A DNA stretch of 64,000 nucleotides from Streptomyces sp. NBC_01750 (lineage in GTDB: Bacteria > Actinomycetota > Actinomycetes > Streptomycetales > Streptomycetaceae). The stretch spans positions 1,240,001-1,304,000 of the forward strand of contig NZ_CP109137.1 of NCBI RefSeq assembly GCF_035918095.1, written 5' to 3'. Position numbers and translations under genes: made by a program. This document shows positions 53,108 through 62,289 of this stretch, one piece after another; positions within the stretch are counted from its first letter, which is position 1, and the number at the start of each line of letters is the position of its first letter. The notes below the pieces were generated by a model. The model was given only the letters and a program-made list of their open reading frames with translations, searched no databases and was not told where the DNA came from.

Positions 53108-53253
53108 GCGCGGGGGGCGGGGCCTCCCGGGGGGAGGAACAGCGCGGCGCGGGGGGCGATGGGCCTCCCGAGGGGTGGAAGCGTGCGGGGGGCGATGGGC
53201 CTCCCGAGGGGTGGAAGCGTGCGGGAGGCGGGGGCCTCCCGGGGGGAGGAACA
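53108..53253. repeat. Four imperfect 34-39 bp repeats upstream of the sugar transferase gene
   Basis: Each unit has a GGGGGCG run, GGGCCTCCCG and then GAGGGGTGGAAGC or GGGGAGGAACAG. The middle two units are almost identical over 36 bases; the outer two carry GGAGGAACAG, and in the last copy this is the ribosome site of the gene at 53254. Arms GGGAGGC and GCCTCCC can pair, so the leader could form several alternative hairpins. Confidence 0.75.
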
Positions 53254-54777
53254 GTGTTGGGCGAACACGTCGAACCACTGGGGACCCGGGGGGGTTCTGT
53301 GCGGCAGGGCGGATTAGTCGGCCCTTTACCGTCGACGCGCGGGCGTCTGGCGAATGGGGCAATCAGCCAGCTCGTGAACGACTGGGAGCATCGGTACCGC
53401 CGTACCGTGATCACCAGCGATACCGTGGCCACCGCCTTGGTGGTGGCGGCGATCGGCAACTTCTTCGGGGCCCGAGACGCGGCCAACTGGCACGAGAAGT
53501 GGGGAATACTCGCATTCGGCACCGAGCTGCTGGTGCTGGGAGCGCTTGCGGTGAGCCGGGCATGGGCTCCGGCCGTGCTCGGCCAGGGCGCCGAGGAATT
53601 CCGCCGGCTCGGACGCTCACTGTTCACGGCGACCGTCGTACTGGCGCTCGGCGGGATCGCCCTCACCTCGCGCAACATCAAGCTCTGGATCTTCGTCGCG
53701 ATCCCCGCGATCGCACTCGTCACCATGACCGCGCGGTATCTGCTCCGCCTCGGGCTGCACAAACAGCGGAACGAAGGACAGTGCCTGAGACCGGTGCTCG
53801 CTGCCGGGAGCCCTGCCACCGTGCGCGACCTGATCACCCGAACCCGCAAGTCCCCGCACCTCGGCTGGCGGGTGGATGCGGTGTGCACGACGGACGGTCT
53901 CGGGCTCGACGGCGACCAACTGGACGGAGTGCCGGTCGTCGGCCGACTGACGGACGTCGCGGGCCACGTCCGCCGCGACGGCTACCGTGTCGTCGCGGTC
54001 ACACCGGACCCGCACTGGTCACCGGAGCGGCTGCAGCGGCTGGCCTGGAACCTCGAAGGCAGCGATGCCGAGATGGTCGTGGCTCCCGTGCTGATGGAGG
54101 TGGCCGGCCCGCGGCTGCACGTCGACGCGGTGCTCGGGATCCCGCTGCTGCGGGTCAGTATGCCGACCTTCACCGGGGGTCACCGGGCGATCAAAGAGGT
54201 CGTCGATCGGATGGGCGCAGCGATCCTGCTGATGCTGTTCGCGCCGCTGATGGTGCTCGTCGGGCTGCTCGTGCTGGTGGACAGTCGGGGCGGGGCGTTC
54301 TACCGCCAGCGCAGAGTCGGCAAGGACTGCCGCGAGTTCACCATTCTCAAGTTCCGCACCATGGTCACCGGGGCTGACGGGGCACGTGCCGCGCTGGCCG
54401 ACCGCAACGAGGGCGCCGGCCTGCTGTTCAAGCTCCGCCGGGATCCGCGGGTGACCCGGGTGGGAGCAGTGCTGCGCCGGTACTCGATCGACGAACTCCC
54501 CCAGCTCATCAACGTACTCACCGGATCGATGTCGCTCGTCGGCCCGCGGCCTCCGTTACCGGAGGAGTCCGCTGCGTACGGCCCGGACATCCGGCGGCGG
54601 CTGCTGGTCAAGCCCGGGCTCACCGGCCTGTGGCAGATCAGTGGACGCAGCGACCTGCCGTGGGACGAGGCGGTCAGGCTCGACCTGCGGTACGTGGAGG
54701 ACTGGTCGCTCGCCCTGGACACAGTGATCTTGTGGAAGACGCTGCGTGCGGTGCTCCATGGGCAGGGGGCCTACTGA
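53254..54777 (+). CDS. Exopolysaccharide sugar-1-phosphate transferase (polyprenol-phosphate glycosylphosphotransferase)
   Basis: The 507-residue protein has four N-terminal membrane helices (about residues 50-165), a cytoplasmic CoA-like domain, another membrane segment (AAILLMLFAPLMVLVGLLVL) and the catalytic bacterial sugar transferase domain: RVGKDCREFTILKFRTMVTG, DELPQLINVLTGSMSLVGPR and KPGLTGLWQISGRSDLPWDE. It transfers a sugar-1-phosphate to undecaprenyl phosphate and starts polymer synthesis. The GTG at 53254 follows GGAGGAACA; the frame is open earlier but covers only the GC-rich repeats. Three TTA codons (53314, 53326, 54556) suggest bldA dependence. Confidence 0.92.
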   Translation: MLGEHVEPLGTRGGSVRQGGLVGPLPSTRGRLANGAISQLVNDWEHRYRRTVITSDTVATALVVAAIGNFFGARDAANWHEKWGILAFGTELLVLGALAVSRAWAPAVLGQGAEEFRRLGRSLFTATVVLALGGIALTSRNIKLWIFVAIPAIALVTMTARYLLRLGLHKQRNEGQCLRPVLAAGSPATVRDLITRTRKSPHLGWRVDAVCTTDGLGLDGDQLDGVPVVGRLTDVAGHVRRDGYRVVAVTPDPHWSPERLQRLAWNLEGSDAEMVVAPVLMEVAGPRLHVDAVLGIPLLRVSMPTFTGGHRAIKEVVDRMGAAILLMLFAPLMVLVGLLVLVDSRGGAFYRQRRVGKDCREFTILKFRTMVTGADGARAALADRNEGAGLLFKLRRDPRVTRVGAVLRRYSIDELPQLINVLTGSMSLVGPRPPLPEESAAYGPDIRRRLLVKPGLTGLWQISGRSDLPWDEAVRLDLRYVEDWSLALDTVILWKTLRAVLHGQGAY

Positions 54778-54859
54778 TGCGCGGGGGACTGCGGCTCAAC
54801 TGGCCGGCCGGCGCGCGGATGGCAGGCCAAGAGGGCCTGCCTGGGGAGAGGGACGGGTC

Positions 54860-56176
54860 ATGAAGGTCAGCGTTTTCGGGCTCGGCTACGTGGGCTGCGT
54901 GTCGGCCGCGTGCCTGGCCAGCATGGGTCACGAGGTCATCGGGGTGGACGTGAACCAGGTGAAGGTCGACCTGGTCAACGACGGCAAGGCCCCGGTGGTC
55001 GAGGAGCGGATCGGCGAGCTCATCGCCGAGGTCGTGCGGACCGGAGCGTTACGCGCTACCGGCGACGTCCGCGAGGCGATCATGGGCAGCGAGATTTCGC
55101 TGGTCTGCGTGGGCACGCCGTCGGAGCCCAACGGCAGCCTGTGCACCACGTATCTGGAGCGGGTAACCGAGCAGATCGGCGCCGTGCTGGCCGAGCGGGG
55201 TGGGCGGCAGACCGTCGTGTTCCGCAGCACCATGCTCCCGGGCACCTGCCTGAACCTGCTGTTACCGATCCTGGAGAAGTACGTCGGCGGCACGGCCGGG
55301 GTGGACGTGGGCGTCGCGGTCAACCCGGAATTCCTGCGCGAGGGCACCAGTGTGCGGGACTTCTTCGACCCGCCCAAGACCGTCATCGGCGAGCTCGACC
55401 CGGCAAGCGGCGACGCGGTGATGGCACTGTATGACGGCTTGCCCGGCGAGGTGTTCCGGGTGCCGGTCCCGACGGCCGAGGCGATCAAATATGCGGACAA
55501 CGCGTTCCACGGCCTCAAGATCGGCTTCGCGAACGAGCTGGGCGCGGTGTGCCAGGCGCTCGGGGTGGACTCGCACCAGGTGATGGACGTGTTCCTGGCC
55601 GACCGCAAGCTGAACATCAGCCCCGCCTACCTGCGGCCCGGCTTCGCCTTCGGTGGCTCCTGCCTGCCCAAGGACCTACGCAGCCTGGTCCACGCGGCGC
55701 AGCGGGCCGACGTCTCGGTGCCCATCCTCGCCCACGTGCTGCCCTCCAACTCCGCGCATCTGCAGCGCGCGGTGGAACTGGTCGAGCGCACCGGCAAGCG
55801 CCGGGTGGGCCTGTTCGGGTTGTCCTTCAAACCCGGCACCGACGACCTTCGTGAGAGTCCGCTCGTCGAGCTGGCGGAGACGCTCTTCGGCAAGGGGTAC
55901 GACCTGCGGATCCACGACGCCAATGTGAGCCTCTCCCGGCTGATCGGCGCGAACCGCGAGTACATCGAGACCCGGCTGCCGCACCTCGCCCAGCTGCTCG
56001 CGGATTCCGTCGACGAGGTGCTCGAGCACGCCGAGGTGTGCCTGGTCGGGACCAGAGACCCGGCCGTGCTGTCGGCGCTGCCCCATGGCGAAGGCCCGGT
56101 GATCGTCGACCTCATCCACCTTCCCGACGCCGAAGCGCGCCGGGCCGAACCGGGGTACATAGGCCTTGCTTGGTGA
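54860..56176 (+). CDS. UDP-glucose/GDP-mannose dehydrogenase family protein
   Basis: The 438-residue enzyme starts MKVSVFGLGYVGCVSAACLA (NAD loop), has VAVNPEFLREGTSVRDFFDP, AEAIKYADNAFHGLKIGFAN, and the catalytic cysteine Cys268 in FGGSCLPKDLRS; the C-terminal domain GLFGLSFKPGTDDLRESPLV binds the nucleotide sugar. It oxidises a UDP- or GDP-hexose to the uronic acid, giving an acidic sugar for the polymer. The sequence is closer to GDP-mannose dehydrogenases (AlgD) in layout, but the sugar is uncertain. It contains TTA codons at 55049 and 55262. The 82-base gap upstream has no terminator. Confidence 0.93.
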   Translation: MKVSVFGLGYVGCVSAACLASMGHEVIGVDVNQVKVDLVNDGKAPVVEERIGELIAEVVRTGALRATGDVREAIMGSEISLVCVGTPSEPNGSLCTTYLERVTEQIGAVLAERGGRQTVVFRSTMLPGTCLNLLLPILEKYVGGTAGVDVGVAVNPEFLREGTSVRDFFDPPKTVIGELDPASGDAVMALYDGLPGEVFRVPVPTAEAIKYADNAFHGLKIGFANELGAVCQALGVDSHQVMDVFLADRKLNISPAYLRPGFAFGGSCLPKDLRSLVHAAQRADVSVPILAHVLPSNSAHLQRAVELVERTGKRRVGLFGLSFKPGTDDLRESPLVELAETLFGKGYDLRIHDANVSLSRLIGANREYIETRLPHLAQLLADSVDEVLEHAEVCLVGTRDPAVLSALPHGEGPVIVDLIHLPDAEARRAEPGYIGLAW

Positions 56177-57431
56177 CGCAATCAGCGGCGACCGGCCGGA
56201 CCGGCGCGCGCTGATCCTGGTGGAGAACCTGTCGGTGCCGTTCGACCGGCGGGTGTGGCAGGAGTGCACGACGCTGCGCGACGCGGGCTGGAAGGTGCAC
56301 GTCATCTGTCCCCGGGGGAGTACGCGGGACACGGAGCCGGAGGCAGAGATCGACGGGGTGCGGATCCACCGCTACCCGTTGCGCGCGGCCACCGGAGGAC
56401 CGGCCGGCTACCTGCGGGAGTACGGATCGGCGTTGTGGCATACGGCCCGGCTGGCCCGCAAGGTTGGCCCGGTCGACGTGGTCCACGCCTGCAACCCGCC
56501 CGACCTTCTGTTCCTGCCGGCACTGTGGCTGAAGCGGCGCGGCGCGCGGTTCGTCTTCGACCAGCACGACCTGGTACCCGAGCTGTACCTCTCCCGGTTC
56601 GACCGCGGCGAGGATCTGCTCTACCGCGCCGTGTGCGCGCTGGAACGGCGGACCTACCGGGCCGCGGACGTCGTGCTCGCCACGAACGAGAGCTACCGGG
56701 ACGTCGCGCTGCGCCGTGGCGGGCAGCGGCCGGAGGACGTCTTCGTGGTGCGCAGCGCGCCCGACACCAACCGGTTCCAGCCGGTACCGCCCGAGCCGGA
56801 GCTGAAGCGCGGCAAGCCTCATCTGCTGTGCTACCTCGGCGTCATGGGCCCCCAGGACGGCGTCGACTACGCCTTGCGGGCCCTCGCGAAGCTGCGCGAC
56901 GAGTTCGGGCGGACCGACTGGCATGCGGTGTTCGTCGGCGGCGGCGACACCTTCGACGCGATGGTCGAGCTGTCCCGGCGACTCGGGCTCTCGGAGCAGG
57001 TGCAGTTCACCGGGCGCATCCCGGACGCCGACCTGGCGCGCTACCTGTCCACCGCGGACGTGTGCCTCTCCCCCGACCCGCACAATCCGCTCAACGACGT
57101 GTCGACCATGAACAAGGTCCTGGAGTACATGGTGATGGGACGGCCGATCGTCTCGTTCGACCTCCGGGAGGCGCGGGTCTCCGCCGGCGACGCCGCCGTC
57201 TACGCACCCGCCAACGACGAGGCCGAGTTCGCCAAGCTCATCGCGCTGCTCCTGGACGACCCGGAGAAGCGGGCCCGCATGGGCAAGATCGGCGAGGAAC
57301 GGATCAACGGGCCGCTCGCCTGGCGGAACTCCCAGCAATCGCTGCTTGCCGCCTACGCCGCTGCCTGCCGGGACCACGCTCCGGTATCGGCGGGCCACCC
57401 GGACCGGGCAGGGAAGAGGCAGCGCCGTTGA
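56166..57431 (+). CDS. Glycosyltransferase family 4 protein
   Basis: The 421-residue GT-B enzyme has an N-terminal acceptor domain (ALILVENLSVPFDRRVWQEC, VDVVHACNPPDLLFLPALWL) and a C-terminal nucleotide-sugar domain (PHLLCYLGVMGPQDGVDYAL, VQFTGRIPDADLARYLSTAD, NDVSTMNKVLEYMVMGRPIV with the E of the EX7E-type motif). It adds a sugar to the lipid-linked chain. A TTG start overlaps the dehydrogenase end by 11 bases; no ATG or GTG fits, so the TTG is the likely start. The next gene overlaps its stop (TTGA). Confidence 0.9.
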   Translation: MLGDAISGDRPDRRALILVENLSVPFDRRVWQECTTLRDAGWKVHVICPRGSTRDTEPEAEIDGVRIHRYPLRAATGGPAGYLREYGSALWHTARLARKVGPVDVVHACNPPDLLFLPALWLKRRGARFVFDQHDLVPELYLSRFDRGEDLLYRAVCALERRTYRAADVVLATNESYRDVALRRGGQRPEDVFVVRSAPDTNRFQPVPPEPELKRGKPHLLCYLGVMGPQDGVDYALRALAKLRDEFGRTDWHAVFVGGGDTFDAMVELSRRLGLSEQVQFTGRIPDADLARYLSTADVCLSPDPHNPLNDVSTMNKVLEYMVMGRPIVSFDLREARVSAGDAAVYAPANDEAEFAKLIALLLDDPEKRARMGKIGEERINGPLAWRNSQQSLLAAYAAACRDHAPVSAGHPDRAGKRQRR

Positions 57432-58795
57432 GCGATGACACGATACGCCTGGTCACGGTCGGCCGGATCATCCGTCGGCGCCGGCGGCTTCTCACCGTCC
57501 TCGCCGTGGTGGGTGCGCTCGTCGGTTACGGCACCTCTTTGCTGTTTCCGCCGCGCTACACGACATCGGCATCGGTACTGCTGCCGGGCGCGTGGGAAGA
57601 GCGCGAGCTGCTGACTCAGTCGGAGATCGCGACCAGTTCGGTGGTGGTCGACCGCGCGGCCGCTGCGCTCGACTGGAGCGGCGTCAGCGGCCGCGAGCTG
57701 CGGGACCAGGTGAGCGCCAAGGCCTCGGACGGGAACATCATCAAGATCTCTGGTACGGCCGACACCCCGGAGCGTGCGCAGCGGCTCTCCGACCAAGTGG
57801 CCCAGCAGTACGTCACATTCGCCGCGCGGATCGCCGGCGACAACACCGACCCCGAAGCGACTGCGGGACCCGAGGCGCTGCGGAAGATGGTGATGCAGAC
57901 CAGCCGCCGCATCACCGACCTGGCCGAGGCGGCCGATCCGGGGCAGACCGTGGAGAGCGTGCAGGGCCGCACCGAGCTCGAGAAGCTGCGCACCGCGTTG
58001 CAGGAGGCCATGGACAAGCTGGACCAGGCCGACCCGGCGACCAACAAGGCCAACATGGTCGTCATGGGGCCGTCCGCCCGGCCGACCGGCGAGGCACCGC
58101 CGACAAGGATGCAACTCATCGTCGCCGGGGCGCTGATGTTCTTCCTGGTCTCGGTCATCGGCCATCTCACCGCCGCGCGGGTGAGTCGCCGACTGCGCAC
58201 CGAACCGGAGATCGCCGCGGCGCTGGGCTCGGCGCTCCTCGGCACCGTCGACGTACCTGGTGAACGGCCCGCGCACCGACCGGAAGACAGTGCCCTGCGG
58301 CCCCGGATCCGCCGGCTCCTCGGCCTCGACATCCGGTGGGACGTACCGACCCCGCAGACCTCCGGCGACGAGGCCAGCAGGCAGATCCGCTACCGGCGGG
58401 TGTGCGCCCGCCTCCGCGACCAACTGCCCGCCCCCCGACGGCTGCTGGTCGTCGTCCCGGACGGCGACGAGATCGCCCGCCGGGCCGCCGGGCAGCTCGT
58501 CGCCGAGGCCGGGAGCGATCTGCTGCTGCGCGTGGTGGGGGTTTCGGTGACCCAGCCGATGATGCCGGACCGCGACAACGAGTCCGGTGCCCTGGTCGTG
58601 CTCAGCGCGGGCAGCTGGACCGCAGGGGAACTCGCCGGCATCGCCGAGGCGTGTGCGGATGCCAAGCACGAGGTCGTCGGCATCGTCCTCGCCGGCACGG
58701 TCTGGACCCGTCCGACACGGTCCGCCGGCCGGCCTCGGGATGCCGCCACGCTGGCGCTCGCAGTGGGCGACGACGCAAGGGGAGGCTCAGGGTGA
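57428..58795 (+). CDS. Wzz-like polysaccharide co-polymerase 1, degenerate kinase domain
   Basis: The 455-residue protein has the polysaccharide co-polymerase plan: a first membrane helix (LLTVLAVVGALVGYGTSLLF), an extracytoplasmic region with a coiled coil (RTELEKLRTALQEAMDKLDQ), a second helix (QLIVAGALMFFLVSVIGHLT), then a cytoplasmic domain. The latter (PRRLLVVVPDGDEIARRAAG) has a kinase-like fold but no Walker A. The start is a TTG in TTGA overlapping the glycosyltransferase stop. It probably sets chain length or helps export. Confidence 0.85.
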   Translation: MSDDTIRLVTVGRIIRRRRRLLTVLAVVGALVGYGTSLLFPPRYTTSASVLLPGAWEERELLTQSEIATSSVVVDRAAAALDWSGVSGRELRDQVSAKASDGNIIKISGTADTPERAQRLSDQVAQQYVTFAARIAGDNTDPEATAGPEALRKMVMQTSRRITDLAEAADPGQTVESVQGRTELEKLRTALQEAMDKLDQADPATNKANMVVMGPSARPTGEAPPTRMQLIVAGALMFFLVSVIGHLTAARVSRRLRTEPEIAAALGSALLGTVDVPGERPAHRPEDSALRPRIRRLLGLDIRWDVPTPQTSGDEASRQIRYRRVCARLRDQLPAPRRLLVVVPDGDEIARRAAGQLVAEAGSDLLLRVVGVSVTQPMMPDRDNESGALVVLSAGSWTAGELAGIAEACADAKHEVVGIVLAGTVWTRPTRSAGRPRDAATLALAVGDDARGGSG

Positions 58796-60324
58796 CGACG
58801 AGTACGAGTTCGGAGTCATCGGCCGCCACTCCACTGCTTGACCTGCAGTCGCTGGTGGTGGCGGTACGGAGGCGGCGCCGCCTCTGGTCCGCCATGGCAC
58901 TGCTTGGGCTGCTCGTCGGCGCGGCGGTGGCGGTCCTGATGCCGCCACCGCCGACCGCGGTGACCAAGGTGCTGGTCGCGCACCAGGCGGACCAGCCGAA
59001 CGACCCCGGAACGCTGATCCGCACCGACGCCGCGCTGCTGCAGACCACGCGGATCGCGAGCAAGGCCCTGCGGTCCCTCAAGTCCCCGGAAAAACCGGAG
59101 GACTTCATGCAGGACTACGGGGGCATCGGCTTGACCAACAACCTGCTGCGGATCGATGTGACAGGTGACAGCGACGCGGAAGCGGTGGCCCGCGCCAAGG
59201 CGCTGGCCGGCGCGTTCGTCGCGGACCATGTGCGGCGGATACAGGAAGCCGCGAACGCCGAGTCCAAGACCCTGCTCGAGCAGCGTGACCGGATGCGGGA
59301 CGAACTCGCCCAGGTCAACAAGAAGATCGGGGACAGAACCCCGGAGAGCAGCCCGGAAGACTCGGCGAACCTCGAGTCTCTCTTCGCCCGCCGGGCCGAA
59401 CTCACCTCGCGGGTAGCCGATTTCGATCAGCGCGCCGGAGAGGCACGCACCAGCACGCCCCGGCTGATCGCCGGCACACAGATCGTGGACGCCCCGCGCG
59501 CGGTGCAGCACTCCCTGCCCAAGACCGCTGCCACCAACGCCGTGATCGGGCTCGTCCTCGGTCTCGTCCTCGGGCTCGCGGTGGCCGCGGTCGGCTCGGT
59601 GGTGGCGGACCGCCCCGTGCTGCGCCGGGAGATCGCGGCGAACCTGGGCGCCTCGGTCATCGCGGAGCTGCGCCGCGTGCCCCGCTGGTCGATCAAGCTG
59701 TGGCAGCGCCGACGGACCCGGGCGGCACGGACAAGGCTCACCTCGTCCCTGGCCCGCACCGTGCGCGACTCCGCGGAACCGGTGTCGCTGCTGGAACTGG
59801 GCTGTGCGCGCAGCACGAGTGTGATCGCCCTGGACCTGGCACGGGCACTGGCGACGGCTGAGGAACCGGTGGTCATCGTCGATGGTCTGCCACGCCAGCA
59901 GCTCGCCAACCGCCGCCCGAAGCCAGGAGACCCCACCGTGGTCAGCGGCGAGAGCGCCGCGACCGGATCGCAGCAGGAGCGCCGGCTCGGCGTCGGCTCG
60001 GTGGCACCCGGCGCGGCGTGGACCGACCTGCAGCACCTCGGCACCCAGACCGTGCTCGTCGTGCGTGCCGGGCACGGCAGCGCCGCATGGCTGCACACCG
60101 TGGCGCGGCAGCTCGCGGACCAGAGCATTCCGGTGATCGGCGTGGTGCTGATCGACCCCGATCCGCGTGACCGGACCGACGGCACGCTGTGGGACGGGCT
60201 GCACACCGCGCTGCGCGGGCGGAACGAGCGGCCGGCCCGGCAGAACGGGACGGGCCGGCGGCGGACGGAGCGGCTGCCGATGTGGGCCGCACAGGTCCCG
60301 GACAACGACCAGGAAGCGCGGTAG
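58792..60324 (+). CDS. Wzz-like polysaccharide co-polymerase 2, degenerate BY-kinase-like domain
   Basis: The 510-residue paralogue has membrane helices LWSAMALLGLLVGAAVAVLM and NAVIGLVLGLVLGLAVAAVG around an extracytoplasmic coiled coil (LLEQRDRMRDELAQVNKKIG). The C-terminal domain aligns with bacterial tyrosine kinases: PVSLLELGCARSTSVIALDL stands where Walker A (GEGKST) should be, EEPVVIVDGLPRQQ where Walker A' (DxDLR) should be, and QTVLVVRAGHGSAAWLHTVA follows. Key Lys and Asp residues are gone, so it is probably a pseudokinase. GTGA overlap with the first copy. It ends 3 bases before asnB. Confidence 0.87.
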   Translation: MTTSTSSESSAATPLLDLQSLVVAVRRRRRLWSAMALLGLLVGAAVAVLMPPPPTAVTKVLVAHQADQPNDPGTLIRTDAALLQTTRIASKALRSLKSPEKPEDFMQDYGGIGLTNNLLRIDVTGDSDAEAVARAKALAGAFVADHVRRIQEAANAESKTLLEQRDRMRDELAQVNKKIGDRTPESSPEDSANLESLFARRAELTSRVADFDQRAGEARTSTPRLIAGTQIVDAPRAVQHSLPKTAATNAVIGLVLGLVLGLAVAAVGSVVADRPVLRREIAANLGASVIAELRRVPRWSIKLWQRRRTRAARTRLTSSLARTVRDSAEPVSLLELGCARSTSVIALDLARALATAEEPVVIVDGLPRQQLANRRPKPGDPTVVSGESAATGSQQERRLGVGSVAPGAAWTDLQHLGTQTVLVVRAGHGSAAWLHTVARQLADQSIPVIGVVLIDPDPRDRTDGTLWDGLHTALRGRNERPARQNGTGRRRTERLPMWAAQVPDNDQEAR

Positions 60325-60327
60325 GAC

Positions 60328-62262
60328 ATGTGTGGCATCGCAGGGACTTACCGATGGCCGGACGGGAAGGCCGTGACCGACCGGCTCACCGATACCCTCG
60401 CCCACCGCGGTCCGGACGGGGCGGGCCGGTACAGCCACTCCGTCGGTGACGGCGAGGTGCACCTCGGGCACCGTCGGCTGGCCATCGTCGACCTGTCCGA
60501 GACCGGCGCCCAGCCGATGGTCTCGGACGGCCTCGTCCTGACGTACAACGGGGAGCTGTACAACGCGCCCGAGCTGCGTGCCGAACTGGCGGCGGCCGGG
60601 GTGCGCTTCCGCGGTACCTCCGACACCGAGGTGCTGCTTGAGGCCTGGCGGCGCTGGGGCACCGACTGTCTGCCCCGGCTGCGCGGCATGTTCGCGTTCG
60701 GGATCTTCGACGAGCGAACCGGTGAGCTGGTGCTCGCCCGCGACCAGCTCGGCATCAAGCCGCTGTTCCTGCTCCGGCGCGGTGCGGGGCTGGTGTTCGC
60801 CTCCGAGCTCAAGGCGCTCGCCGCCGCCACCGGCGGATCGCTGCAGGTGGACGAGGCGGCGCTGGTGGCGTCACTGCTGTACTACTGGGTGCCGGACTCA
60901 CGGTGCGCGTTCCGCGAGGCGGAGAAGCTGCCGCCGGGGAGCTGGCTGCGGTGCCGGCCCGACGGCCGGGTGGAGCGCGGCCGGTACTGGCACCTGAAGG
61001 ACGTCGCCGCCGAGGGCCGGGAGCGGGCCCGGGGCGGCGAGCAGCCGGACCTGGCCGCCATCGTCGAGGAGTCGACTCGCCGCCACCTGCTCTCCGACGT
61101 ACCCGTGGCGACCTTCCTCTCCGGCGGCCTCGACTCCAGCTACCTGACCGCGCTGGCCGCCCGCGACCAACCCGGGATCTCCGCCTACACGATCGGGTTC
61201 CGCGCCGAGGACGCCAAGTTCGAGGCGATGCCCGACGACCTTCGCTACGCCCGGCAGGTGGCCGAGCGGTTCGGCGTCGACCTGCACGAGATCGAGATCG
61301 CTCCGAACGTGCTCGACCTGCTGCCGCAGATGACGTACCACCTGGACGAACCGATCGGCGACCCCGCCGCGATCAACACGTTCCTGATCTGCGAGGCCGC
61401 CCGGGAGGCCGGGGTCAAGGTGATGCTCTCGGGGATGGGTGCCGACGAGCTGTTCGCCGGTTACCGCAAGCACCTGGCCAACCTGATCGCGCTGCGCTAT
61501 CAGCGCGTCCCGCGGCCCCTGCGGCGCGGGGTGTCCCGGGCCGTGGACCGGCTGCCGGTGGCAACGGCCCGCCGGGGGTATCGGTCGGTGCGCTTCGCGA
61601 AGCGGTTCCTCTCCTTCGCCGATCTGCCGGAGGAGACCGCGTTCCGGCGCAGCTACACCATGTACGACCAGGACGAGTTGCTCGCCCTGGTCAATCCCGA
61701 CCTGGCCGGGACGGTGGACGACGTGCTGACCGAGCACGCGGACATCTACGAGGACAACGAGCTGGACGACTTCGTCAACCGCATGTGCCTGGGCGACGCC
61801 CGGATGTTCCTGCCGGGCCTGAACCTCGCTTACACGGACCGCTCCAGCATGGCCGCGTCGACCGAGGTGCGGGTGCCGTACGTGGACGTCGAGGTGGTCA
61901 AGGCGGCGTTCGCCGTGCCCGGCGATCGCAAGATCGTCGGACGGCAGGGCAAGGCCGTCCTCAAGGAGGCGGCCACCTCGATCCTGCCCCGGGAGATCGT
62001 GTACCGGCCCAAGGGCCTGTTCAGCGCGCCGCTGCGCGCCTGGATGAGCCGGGATCTGGCACCGCTGGTGCGCGAGGTGGTGAACGACGGCGTGCTCGTC
62101 AACTCCGGGTTCCTGCGCCGCGACGCGCTGGCGCGCATGGTCGCCGAGGACGCTGCCGGGCAGCGGGACTTCTCCAAGCATCTGTGGCATGTGCTGACCC
62201 TCGAGTACTGGTACCGCGACGCGACCTCCGGGTCCGGGCGGAGTGCTCGCTCGGCGGCGTAG
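60328..62262 (+). CDS. asnB: Asparagine synthase (glutamine-hydrolysing) family amidotransferase
   Basis: The 644-residue enzyme starts MCGIAGTYRWPDG with the Cys2 glutaminase nucleophile, then HLGHRRLAIVDLSETGAQPM and LTYNGELYNAPELR, and a synthetase domain with the PPi loop FLSGGLDSSYLTALAARD and MLSGMGADELFAGYRKHLA. Such AsnB-like proteins in polysaccharide clusters are thought to amidate uronic acids or modify the polymer rather than make asparagine. It is translationally close to the Wzz genes (3-base gap). Given the uronic-acid-forming dehydrogenase in the operon, amidation of a uronate is plausible. Confidence 0.92.
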   Translation: MCGIAGTYRWPDGKAVTDRLTDTLAHRGPDGAGRYSHSVGDGEVHLGHRRLAIVDLSETGAQPMVSDGLVLTYNGELYNAPELRAELAAAGVRFRGTSDTEVLLEAWRRWGTDCLPRLRGMFAFGIFDERTGELVLARDQLGIKPLFLLRRGAGLVFASELKALAAATGGSLQVDEAALVASLLYYWVPDSRCAFREAEKLPPGSWLRCRPDGRVERGRYWHLKDVAAEGRERARGGEQPDLAAIVEESTRRHLLSDVPVATFLSGGLDSSYLTALAARDQPGISAYTIGFRAEDAKFEAMPDDLRYARQVAERFGVDLHEIEIAPNVLDLLPQMTYHLDEPIGDPAAINTFLICEAAREAGVKVMLSGMGADELFAGYRKHLANLIALRYQRVPRPLRRGVSRAVDRLPVATARRGYRSVRFAKRFLSFADLPEETAFRRSYTMYDQDELLALVNPDLAGTVDDVLTEHADIYEDNELDDFVNRMCLGDARMFLPGLNLAYTDRSSMAASTEVRVPYVDVEVVKAAFAVPGDRKIVGRQGKAVLKEAATSILPREIVYRPKGLFSAPLRAWMSRDLAPLVREVVNDGVLVNSGFLRRDALARMVAEDAAGQRDFSKHLWHVLTLEYWYRDATSGSGRSARSAA

Positions 62263-62289
62263 AAGACGGCGTAGAAACAAGGGGACTTT

